A DNA stretch of 64,000 nucleotides from Lachnospiraceae bacterium (GTDB lineage: Bacteria; Bacillota; Clostridia; Lachnospirales; Lachnospiraceae). Within the stretch, counting starts at the first letter, position 1. Every line of letters begins with the position of its first letter. Where the stretch lies: contig JAFZZY010000001.1 in NCBI GenBank assembly GCA_017615545.1, positions 1 to 64,000 of the forward strand, given 5' to 3'. This document shows, piece by piece, positions 46,315-53,690 of this stretch. The notes under the pieces were generated by a model, which worked only from the letters and a program-made list of their open reading frames with translations, ran no database searches and had not been told where the DNA came from. The position numbers were made by a program, and so were the translations under genes.

Positions 46315-49014
46315 ATGAAACGATTACTATCCATGGTCAGCGTAGTTTTACTGCTGTCCATGTTGCTGGCGACGATGGTCGGCGCGGATACTTCGACGGG
46401 TTCGCCGAAGATCACTGCGCAGCCGAAAGGCGTCAGTGTGACCGCCGGTACGACGGCACAGTTTTCCGTCACGGCGACCGGCACCTCACCCCTTAGTTAT
46501 CAGTGGCAGTCTCGTAAGGATTCCGCGAGCAGCTGGGCAAATTCCGGCCAGAGCGGCGCGAAGACGCGGACACTCACGGTATCGGCGACCGCCGGCCTTC
46601 ATGGCTGGCAGTTCCGCTGTGTGGTAACGGACGGCAATAAGAAGACCGCCGTTTCCACGGTGGCCGTTCTGACGATCGTGCCGAAGATCACGGTACAGCC
46701 GAAGGATCAGAGCGCTCAGGTAGGAAATATCGCGACATTTACCGTGGACGCGACGGGAACAGGGACGCTGAGTTATCAGTGGCAGTCCCGAAAGGATGCG
46801 TCGACCGCTTGGGCGAATTCGGGCCAGAGCGGAGCGAAGACGAAGACTCTGTCGGTCACTGCGACCGCCGGTTTACACGGCTGGCAGTTCCGCTGCGTCG
46901 TTACCGATGGCAACGGAAAGAGTTGGGGCTCGGGCGCTGCCACGCTGAAGGTTTCACCGAAGTTTACGACACAGCCGAAGAGCCAGACGGTTGCGGTAGG
47001 AAACACCGCGACATTTACCGCTGAGGCGATCGGCAAGACGCCGCTGAGCTATCAGTGGCAGTCCCGTAAGGATGCGAACAGTGCCTGGGCGAATTCCGGC
47101 CAGACCGGATCCAAGACGAAGAAACTGTCGGTAGCATCAACGGCGGGCTTAAACGGCTGGCAGTTCCGTTGCGTCGTGACCGATGCGAATGGAAAGAGCT
47201 GGGGTTCGGGCATTGCGACATTGACCGTAGTGCCGAAGATCACCTCACAGCCGGAAGATATCGCAGTCGTGGCAGGCACAAAAGTGATGTTCAAGATCGC
47301 CGCTACGGGGAAAGCAACATTGACCTATCAGTGGCAGTCCCGTAAGGATGCGAACAGCGCGTGGGCGAATTCCGGCCAGACCGGAGCGAAGACGGATGCA
47401 TTGACCGTTACGGCGACCGCCGGCTTAGACGGCTGGCAGTTCCGCTGCCTGGTGAAAGACGGCAACGGTCAGACCGCGGTCTCCAGGACCGTGACCCTGA
47501 CGGTAGAGACTCTGCCGATCAATGCGGTGGATATCACTCTGTACGCTTTGTCGCCGTCGTATGCGGATGTGCTTACCATTCCGGCAGGAAAGGCGCAGAC
47601 ATTCCAGTTGAAGGCGAACAGCGCCGACGCGAGATATGCCGTCACGAGCGGATCCTGCTGTACGGTGGATTCGACCGGACTGGTCAGCGTCAGGTATGTC
47701 TCGACAACGGTCTATAATATCACCACGGGAACCTCGACGGTCGAAAATCGGCCGCAGTTCGGAGACGGCACGATCACGTGCACGATCGGAAATGTATCTT
47801 ACACCATAAACGTGCATGTGGTGGATTACTCCGTGGTCTATGCGGACGAACTCATCTCCGCATACTTAAAGGACAATATCAACAGCAGCATGACCGATCT
47901 GGAGAAGATGCAGGCCATCGCGCGCTATCCGGCAACGTTCAACTATGATGCCCACTATTCTGGGTATATTTCCATGTTGATCTACGGCGGCGGTGATTGC
48001 TGGGCCAGCACGGCTCTGATCATCCGCGAGTGTGAACTGTTGGGCATCGATGCATGGTCGAGAAACGGCAACCGGGACTCCGGCGCCGGCAGCGGCCACC
48101 GCAATGCCATGGCGTACTACAACGGCAAGTATTACGAACTAGAGGCAGGATACTCCGGTACCGCGCCCCGTTCGTATCACGTAAAAGAGAGAACCAGCCT
48201 GTTCTCATACAGGCAGCGTTCCGATGGGACTCTATCGGTCTACCAGTACGATGGTAAGACCTGTCCCGCGAAGTTGGTCGTTCCCGACTCGATCGGCGGA
48301 AAGACCGTTACCGTGATCGAAAACTCCGCATTTTCCGGTTTGACATACACGGAGATCGTGCTTCCTGCGAATTGCACGGAGATCGGAAACTACGCGTTCA
48401 GCGCTTGCTCCGACCTAACGAAGATCACGATCCCTGCGACCGTAAAGACGATTGGAAACGGCGCGTTTGCAAAGGCGATCGGCGTTCAGATCACGGTCGC
48501 ATCGGGCAATCCTTATCTGACGGTAGTCAACAACTCGATCTATTCGAAGGACAAGACGATCCTGTATGCGGCGCCCGCAGTCAGCGGGGAACTGGCGCTG
48601 CCGAGTACGGTGACCACGATCCAACCTTACGCGTTCTATTTCAACACGAACGTTACGGCAATCGCCGTTCCGGCCGGCGTAACCTCGATCGGCGAGGGTG
48701 CGTTCGGCAACTGTTCGAATTTGAAGACGCTGACATTTGCCGGAAACAAACTGACCAAACTGGAACCGTTTGTATTTGCTTATTCAGGACTTTCGAGCGT
48801 GACATTGCCGTCATCGATCCAGACGTTGGATGCCTATGCTTTCTGGTATTCCTCGCTGTCGACGGTCACATTTACCTCGACGCAGGCGCCCGCCTGGACG
48901 GAAGAAGACTTTGACACGACTCGTTACAAAACGATCAGTTTCTTCATTCCGAAGAACGCCACGGGTTACGACACCGGAGTTTGGACGAACCTGGATGTCA
49001 CGACCGTTTCGTGA
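46315..49014 (+). CDS. Secreted Ig-like / transglutaminase-like / BspA-type LRR protein (array member 10)
   Basis: The protein has 899 residues. A signal peptide (about 1-23) is followed by four canonical Ig-like repeats (to about 395), a linking beta domain of about 100 residues, and a transglutaminase-like domain with a plausible triad: C562 (GGGDCWAST), H595 (GSGHRNAMAYYNG), E608/E610 (YYELEAG). Five or six BspA/LRR_5 repeats follow (VIENSAFSGL, EIGNYAFSACSDLTKITIP). ATG 46315 is preferred to TTG 46312; GAGGTGA lies just upstream. A cysteine-protease or crosslinking activity is suggested by the triad but unproven. A strong terminator ends the array. Confidence 0.87.
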   Translation: MKRLLSMVSVVLLLSMLLATMVGADTSTGSPKITAQPKGVSVTAGTTAQFSVTATGTSPLSYQWQSRKDSASSWANSGQSGAKTRTLTVSATAGLHGWQFRCVVTDGNKKTAVSTVAVLTIVPKITVQPKDQSAQVGNIATFTVDATGTGTLSYQWQSRKDASTAWANSGQSGAKTKTLSVTATAGLHGWQFRCVVTDGNGKSWGSGAATLKVSPKFTTQPKSQTVAVGNTATFTAEAIGKTPLSYQWQSRKDANSAWANSGQTGSKTKKLSVASTAGLNGWQFRCVVTDANGKSWGSGIATLTVVPKITSQPEDIAVVAGTKVMFKIAATGKATLTYQWQSRKDANSAWANSGQTGAKTDALTVTATAGLDGWQFRCLVKDGNGQTAVSRTVTLTVETLPINAVDITLYALSPSYADVLTIPAGKAQTFQLKANSADARYAVTSGSCCTVDSTGLVSVRYVSTTVYNITTGTSTVENRPQFGDGTITCTIGNVSYTINVHVVDYSVVYADELISAYLKDNINSSMTDLEKMQAIARYPATFNYDAHYSGYISMLIYGGGDCWASTALIIRECELLGIDAWSRNGNRDSGAGSGHRNAMAYYNGKYYELEAGYSGTAPRSYHVKERTSLFSYRQRSDGTLSVYQYDGKTCPAKLVVPDSIGGKTVTVIENSAFSGLTYTEIVLPANCTEIGNYAFSACSDLTKITIPATVKTIGNGAFAKAIGVQITVASGNPYLTVVNNSIYSKDKTILYAAPAVSGELALPSTVTTIQPYAFYFNTNVTAIAVPAGVTSIGEGAFGNCSNLKTLTFAGNKLTKLEPFVFAYSGLSSVTLPSSIQTLDAYAFWYSSLSTVTFTSTQAPAWTEEDFDTTRYKTISFFIPKNATGYDTGVWTNLDVTTVS

Positions 49015-49033
49015 TTTAAATATTCATTCTGAT

Positions 49034-49070
49034 ACAGCCCGCCGCGGGTTCTCCGCGACGGGCTGTTTTT
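49034..49070 (+). terminator. Intrinsic terminator ending the repeat-protein array
   Basis: ACAGCCCG-C-CGCGG (49034-49047) pairs with CCGCG-A-CGGGCTGT (49053-49066), with one internal mismatch, followed by a run of T to 49070. It is 20 nt after the stop of array member 10. Confidence 0.88.
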
Positions 49071-49112
49071 CGAAAGATTTTTCGCTCCCTACTGGTCTTT
49101 TGTGTGAAAATG

Positions 49113-49121
49113 TGGTACAAT
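49113..49121 (+). promoter_or_regulatory. Extended -10 promoter for the GH51 gene
   Basis: TGGTACAAT (49113-49121) forms an extended -10 with TACAAT, about 70 bp upstream of ATG 49191. The -35 region is poor. It lies inside an in-frame N-terminal extension of the GH51 frame, supporting the later start. Confidence 0.55.
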
Positions 49122-49190
49122 AGACGGGTCCGGATCTGTCTGAGGGATCCGTTTGGACGTGCGAAAAATAATGTATTGAAGGAGAAAAGA

Positions 49191-50789
49191 ATGAGTAAAG
49201 ACGCTAAGATCACGATTCATCCGCTGTATCAGATCGGTGAGATCAGTAACCGACTGTTCAGCACATTTTTGGAGCCGATCGGCTCCATGGTCAATGGAAC
49301 CATGTACAACCCGAAGCATCCCACCGCGGATGAGGAGGGCTTCCGTACGGATATCATCGACGCCCTGAAGGTGACGGGCATGCCTGCCTGCCGTCTGCCC
49401 GGCGGTAACTTCGTGTCGGGTTGGGACTGGAAGAACTCCATTGGTCCGAAGGATCAGAGAAAGATCGCACTGGACCCGGCGTGGTACCAGTATTATACAA
49501 ACCAGGTAGGTCACGATGAGTATCTGCACTGGGCGGAGAAGGTCGGCACCGAGCCGCTGTACACGGTGAACCTCGGCACCGGCGATATGCGCGACGCCAT
49601 GGCTATCGTGGAGTATACAAACCACGAAGGCACCAGCTGGTGGGCAGAGCAGCGCAAGAAGAACGGCCACGAGAAGCCTTACGGCGTAAAGATGTGGTAC
49701 CTGGGCAATGAAATGGACGGCCCGTGGCAGCTCGGTTCCTGGGAGAAAGATCCCCGCGGCTACGGCATCCGTACGAACGAAATCTCGAAATTGGTAAAAT
49801 GGATCGACCCGAGCATAGAAACCGCCGTATGCGGCTCCTCAGCGCCATTTATGGCACATTTCCCGCAGTGGGACGAGGATGTTCTGACCGAGTGCTACGA
49901 ATCCGTTGACTACCTGTCCGTGCACCACTACCATGTGGCACTTCCGGGCGACCTGAAGGCCCTGCTCGGCGGCTCGCTGTACTACGAGGATTTCATCAAC
50001 ACTGAGGTCGCTATGTGTGACCTGGTCGCTGCGAAGATGCGCAGCCCGCATAAGGTGATGATCTCCTTCGACGAGTACGGTTCCATGATCCGCCCTGCCG
50101 GCGAACTGCATCCCGGCTACGGCCCGCACAACATGTACCGTGCACACTATCGTTTCGATCCGAACCGCAAGTACATCATGCACGATCCCGACAACATGCG
50201 CGACTTCAAGTTCCCGGGCGGCGACATGGTGCGCGCCCTGTCCATGGCGACGGTTCAGTTGGCGTTGCTGCGTCACGCGGATCGCGTAAAGATCGGTTGT
50301 ATGACTGGCGGCCTCGGCGCTCTGTGTGCTTCCAACCATGATCATGTTTGGAAGTCCGCTTCCTACTATCCGTTCAAGCAGTTCATCGATTACGCGAAGG
50401 GCGTTGCGCTCAACACTGCTGTCGAGAGTGACACTTTCGATATCCCCGGTTACGTGATCGACGACACTTCCGAATACCCGACGAAGGAAGGCGTTCCTTA
50501 CATCGACGCCGCTTCCGCATGGGATAAAGAAGCCGGCCGCGTGGCTATCTTCGTGGTCAATAAGAGCGAGACCGACGAGTATCCGCTGACGATCGATGCA
50601 AGCGGTTTCGAGGGCTACGGCTTTAAGGAGCACCTGGAGATGTTCTCCGAGGATCCCGATGCGCAGAACAGCTTCGAGAACCCGGATGTTATCGTGCCGA
50701 CCCCGGCGAAGAATGTGACCGCAGCCGACGGCAAGATCAAGACATACGTAAAGCCGCTGTCCTGGAATTTGATCATTTTAGAGAAATAA
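49191..50789 (+). CDS. abfA: GH51 alpha-L-arabinofuranosidase
   Basis: The protein has 532 residues. The catalytic acid/base is E174 in YLGNEMDGPWQ and the nucleophile is E295 in SFDEYGSM, spacing as in characterised GH51 enzymes. GNFVSGWDW (substrate-binding loop) lies in the N-terminal part of the (beta/alpha)8 barrel, and a C-terminal beta-sandwich follows. No signal peptide, so it acts in the cytoplasm, releasing arabinose from imported arabino-oligosaccharides. ATG 49191 follows AAGGAG. It pairs functionally with the two GH43 genes downstream. Confidence 0.95.
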   Translation: MSKDAKITIHPLYQIGEISNRLFSTFLEPIGSMVNGTMYNPKHPTADEEGFRTDIIDALKVTGMPACRLPGGNFVSGWDWKNSIGPKDQRKIALDPAWYQYYTNQVGHDEYLHWAEKVGTEPLYTVNLGTGDMRDAMAIVEYTNHEGTSWWAEQRKKNGHEKPYGVKMWYLGNEMDGPWQLGSWEKDPRGYGIRTNEISKLVKWIDPSIETAVCGSSAPFMAHFPQWDEDVLTECYESVDYLSVHHYHVALPGDLKALLGGSLYYEDFINTEVAMCDLVAAKMRSPHKVMISFDEYGSMIRPAGELHPGYGPHNMYRAHYRFDPNRKYIMHDPDNMRDFKFPGGDMVRALSMATVQLALLRHADRVKIGCMTGGLGALCASNHDHVWKSASYYPFKQFIDYAKGVALNTAVESDTFDIPGYVIDDTSEYPTKEGVPYIDAASAWDKEAGRVAIFVVNKSETDEYPLTIDASGFEGYGFKEHLEMFSEDPDAQNSFENPDVIVPTPAKNVTAADGKIKTYVKPLSWNLIILEK

Positions 50790-50805
50790 ACAGGTCTGAG
50801 ACCTT

Positions 50806-50851
50806 TAGGGAACTTTTTGATGGGAAACCGATCGAAAAGTTCCCTATTTTT
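50806..50851 (+). terminator. Terminator after GH51 built from AGGGAACTTTT arms
   Basis: TAGGGAACTTTT (50806-50817) pairs with AAAAGTTCCCTA (50835-50846); four more base pairs extend it inward, and TTTTTATT follows. Its arms are the same sequence as the two putative operator half-sites in the promoter 10-50 bp downstream. Confidence 0.8.
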
Positions 50852-50852
50852 A

Positions 50853-50903
50853 TTGACTTTTAGGGAACTTCTGAATATAATAGTAGTGTAAAAGTTCCCT
50901 AAA
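50853..50903 (+). promoter_or_regulatory. Fic promoter flanked by inverted AGGGAACTT sites
   Basis: A -35 box TTGACT (50853-50858), 17 bp and a perfect -10 box TATAAT (50876-50881) are overlapped by TTTAGGGAACTT (50859-50870) in the spacer and its inverted partner AAAAGTTCCCTAAA (50890-50903) just downstream of the -10. This is the geometry of a repressor operator. AGGAGG at 50903-50908 precedes ATG 50915. Confidence 0.75.
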
Positions 50904-50914
50904 GGAGGCGCAAC

Positions 50915-51856
50915 ATGAATGACTTTGAGAGAATACAGTCTTTGATAAAGGATAGAGCGGAGGCGGAGGCTCGTTTGAACCTCATTCCTTATGATGGTTC
51001 TCCGGAGGTTAAAGAGAACAAGAGCGGAAAATACCTATATATTCGCAAGAGAGTCGGAAGCCGACTGACATCGACCTATGTGGACGTTTATTCCGATGAT
51101 CTGTATCAGCTCTTGCTTCGTAATGCGAGAGAAGCCCGGGAACTTAAGAAAACGATACGAGCGATCACGAAACAACTGGCACTGTTGGGCCACACATCGA
51201 GTGATCTTCCTGCGGACGTGCTGCAAAATGTCTATTTTGCCAGGGCTAACATGAAGTCCAGCATCTATGATCAGGCGGTTTTGGAAGGCGTATCTACGAC
51301 ATTTCCCCAGACGGAAGACATCTTAGAGAATGGAACGGTCAATGGGATGACTGCATCGGATGTGCAGAAGATCCTGAACCTGAAACATGCATGGGAATTC
51401 ATTCTGGATGAAGATGTCCTTCAGGTGAACAGCGATTATTATCTGCTGTGTCATATCGCGAAACTGGTCAATGAGGGCATTTATTCGGATGGTGGTCGGA
51501 TCCGCGGAGTTCCGGTGACGATCGGCGGGACTTCCTATATTCCGCCGTTGCCTATGGAAAGTGTTGTCAAAGAAAATCTGCAAGACATTTTGAGCCGAGA
51601 GAGTGAAACGATCGATCAGGCGATCTCCCTGTGCCTTTATGTCATGCAAACACAGGTTTTTATCGATGGGAATAAACGAGCGGCTGTCTTATATGCCAAC
51701 CATTTTCTGATCGCTCACGGAGGGGGACTCTTGATCGTCCCCGAGCGAGAAGTTCCGGAGTTCAAAAAACTGTTGGTTACATATTATGAGAGCGGTGATG
51801 ACTCGTCAATACGGTCCTTTTTGAGAGAGAAGTGCAGTATGAAAGTCGGTCGATAA
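50915..51856 (+). CDS. Fic-domain protein with altered catalytic motif
   Basis: The protein has 313 residues. The N-terminal part (1-90) is basic and helical (KYLYIRKRVGSRLTSTYVDV, then a helix with RNAREARELKK). Residues about 105-140 include an inhibitory-helix-like segment (SSIYDQAVLEGVSTT, E124). The Fic motif reads QVFIDGNKRAA, so Q247 stands where the AMP-transfer histidine (HxFxDGNxR) is expected. Fic proteins modify targets with AMP or related groups; loss of His may mean an inactive or non-AMPylating member. A strong self-standing promoter with palindromic sites precedes it. No antitoxin gene is adjacent. Confidence 0.85.
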   Translation: MNDFERIQSLIKDRAEAEARLNLIPYDGSPEVKENKSGKYLYIRKRVGSRLTSTYVDVYSDDLYQLLLRNAREARELKKTIRAITKQLALLGHTSSDLPADVLQNVYFARANMKSSIYDQAVLEGVSTTFPQTEDILENGTVNGMTASDVQKILNLKHAWEFILDEDVLQVNSDYYLLCHIAKLVNEGIYSDGGRIRGVPVTIGGTSYIPPLPMESVVKENLQDILSRESETIDQAISLCLYVMQTQVFIDGNKRAAVLYANHFLIAHGGGLLIVPEREVPEFKKLLVTYYESGDDSSIRSFLREKCSMKVGR

Positions 51857-51971
51857 GTCGCGGGCAATTATTGGCATAAGGTTAGCAAAGAAATAATAGA
51901 TTTACAAACTGAGATATGATATATTTTGGGTGGTGTTATATTTGGGGGACTCTCAGCAGAGGAGGTAGCCT

Positions 51972-53675
51972 ATGATACGCAAAACGAGGAAAACAGCATA
52001 TGTGGGAGCAGCATTGGCCGCGATGATGTGCCTGGGCGCGTGCGCGGGAGCGACGGAGCCGACGGTGCCGGAGACGGAAGTCATGCAGGCGACGGTCGCA
52101 CAGACGACAGCACAGACGCAGGAGGCGACCGAGCCGGGCAGTGCAGAGCCTGCAACGGGAGCAGATGCGACGACGCAGGCTGCGACCACGGGAGAAAAGG
52201 ACAACGAAGGAGGTTCACAAATGGATTATTCAGAACTGTTTAAGAACATGAAACTGACGACGGGTTACAAAGGTGTGTGGGATTACAACCCGATCATTTC
52301 GCAGCATTACGGCGCGGACCCGTACGCGATGGTGTACGGCGATACCGTGTACTTTTATATGACGGCCGACGCTTATGAGTATGAGGCAGACGGCACGACG
52401 ATCAAAGAGAATTCCTACAGCAAGATCAGCAGCATCTACGTGGTTTCCACGAAGGATATGGTGAATTTTACCGACCACGGCGAGATCATGGTAGCAGGAC
52501 CGAACGGCGCGGCAAAATGGGCGAAAAACTCCTGGGCGCCGGCGGCAGCGTGGAAGATGATCGACGGCAAGCCGAAGTTCTTCCTGTATTTCGCGGACAA
52601 TGGCGGCGGCATCGGCGTAGTTTCGTCGGACAGCCCGGTCGGCCCGTTCGTAGATGAACTGGGCCACGGACTCATTCGCCGCGACATGGAGAACTGCGGC
52701 AACGTTGCATGGCTGTTCGACCCCGCCGTACTGGTGGACGACGACGGCAAGGCCTACATCTACTTCGGCGGCGGCATCCCGTGGCAGGGCGACGCATCGC
52801 ACCCGATGACGGCGCGTTGCGCACAGTTGGGCGATGACATGATGAGCCTGGTCGATGTGCCGAAGACGATCGACGCACCCTTCCTGTTTGAGGATTCCGG
52901 TATCCACAAATACGGGGATACTTACTATTACACCTATTGCAGCAACTTCGACGTGGATAAGGCGGAAACGAAGGAATACGACTTCGAAAACGGCGAGATC
53001 ATCGTCATGGAGAGTAAGAACCCGCTCGGACCGTTCACATATAAAGAGAGAATTCTGAAGAACCCGGGCGCTTACTGGGGCGAAGGCGGTAACAACCACC
53101 ACTGCATCTTCAACTTCAAGGGACAGTGGTACATCACATATCATACACGCATGCTGGAGCTGGCGCAGGGCATTCGCCACGGCTATCGCTCCACGAACAT
53201 TGAAGCGTTTGAAATGGGCGAGGACGGAACGATCGGCCTGATCCCGCAGACACGCACCGGACGCGAGCAGGTCGTAGCCCTGAACCCTTATGAGAAGATC
53301 AATGGCGCGACGATCAGCGTGATGGCAGGCGTGGACACCGCGCCCGCGGATGAAGTGAGCGAGAAGTACGGTTGCGGAAACCTGCTTCTGACCGCGATCA
53401 ACGACGGCGATTTCGTGAAACTGAGCGGTGTGGATTTCGGCGAGCAGGGCGCGAAGACCCTGAAGGCGACCGTGCGCACGAACGGTAAGGGTGGCGTGAT
53501 CCGCATTTCGAAGAAACTGAATGATCCGACAGCAGCTGGATATCTGCCCGTCGAGAGTGACGGAAACGAGGTCACGGTATGCACGACGACCGTGGAAGGC
53601 CTGCAAGGGGTTACCGACGTATATTTCACCTTCAGTGGTGAAGGCTACGAGATCCTGGACTGGATCTTCGAGTGA
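51972..53675 (+). CDS. Lipoprotein GH43-family arabinosidase/xylosidase
   Basis: The protein has 567 residues. A lipoprotein signal with lipobox L21-G-A-C24 is followed by a Thr/Glu/Ala-rich linker (25-75), a GH43 five-bladed propeller (about 90-440: YGADPYAMVYGD with base Asp, WLFDPAVLVDDDGKAYIYFG, PFLFEDSGIHKYGDTYYYTY with acid Glu) and a C-terminal beta-sandwich resembling CBM6 (about 450-567, ending FTFSGEGYEILDWIFE). It would be exposed on the outer face of the membrane and remove arabinose or xylose from arabinoxylan. GAGGAGG precedes the ATG. Confidence 0.9.
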   Translation: MIRKTRKTAYVGAALAAMMCLGACAGATEPTVPETEVMQATVAQTTAQTQEATEPGSAEPATGADATTQAATTGEKDNEGGSQMDYSELFKNMKLTTGYKGVWDYNPIISQHYGADPYAMVYGDTVYFYMTADAYEYEADGTTIKENSYSKISSIYVVSTKDMVNFTDHGEIMVAGPNGAAKWAKNSWAPAAAWKMIDGKPKFFLYFADNGGGIGVVSSDSPVGPFVDELGHGLIRRDMENCGNVAWLFDPAVLVDDDGKAYIYFGGGIPWQGDASHPMTARCAQLGDDMMSLVDVPKTIDAPFLFEDSGIHKYGDTYYYTYCSNFDVDKAETKEYDFENGEIIVMESKNPLGPFTYKERILKNPGAYWGEGGNNHHCIFNFKGQWYITYHTRMLELAQGIRHGYRSTNIEAFEMGEDGTIGLIPQTRTGREQVVALNPYEKINGATISVMAGVDTAPADEVSEKYGCGNLLLTAINDGDFVKLSGVDFGEQGAKTLKATVRTNGKGGVIRISKKLNDPTAAGYLPVESDGNEVTVCTTTVEGLQGVTDVYFTFSGEGYEILDWIFE

Positions 53676-53690
53676 TCGGGGAGGACCGCG

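Larger units (their letters stand above)
22918..47510 (+). repeat. About 41 dispersed copies of one Ig-like repeat unit across ten genes
   Basis: Each unit is about 90-92 codons (270-276 nt). The core is a P-K-I-T-x-Q-P start, an FTV-A-TGK strand, YQWQSRK, a W-x-NSG-x-x-G-AKT turn, TAGL-x-GWQFRC, then VTD-x-NG. Copies per gene in order are 4, 3, 4, 4, 5, 4, 3, 5, 5 and 4. The usual Ig disulfide partner in the B strand is absent: FRC carries a lone cysteine. DNA identity between neighbouring units is high in places, for example the two units around 41354 and 41630, indicating recent duplication or conversion. Confidence 0.9.

Noticed and set aside
26946..47294. Recurring minus-strand frames of similar sequence across the array
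   Set aside because: They are reverse-complement images of the Ig-like repeat (for example NFAVEPAEAVV), repeated because the sense repeat is repeated.
22918..47510. CRISPR-like or satellite repeat interpretation of the array
   Set aside because: The repeat period is a whole number of codons, lies within open frames and encodes a conserved domain; there are no short spacers and no cas genes.
20754..49014. Glycosidase or S-layer interpretation of the ten proteins
   Set aside because: No SLH, catalytic glycosidase or cohesin motif was seen; only the transglutaminase-like domain in the last member is enzyme-like.
49104..49190. N-terminal extension of the GH51 gene
   Set aside because: The region holds the -10 element and leader; ATG 49191 has AAGGAG and matches the family start.
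50915..51856. Toxin-antitoxin pair around the Fic gene
   Set aside because: No small antitoxin frame with a ribosome site is adjacent, and the catalytic histidine is missing.
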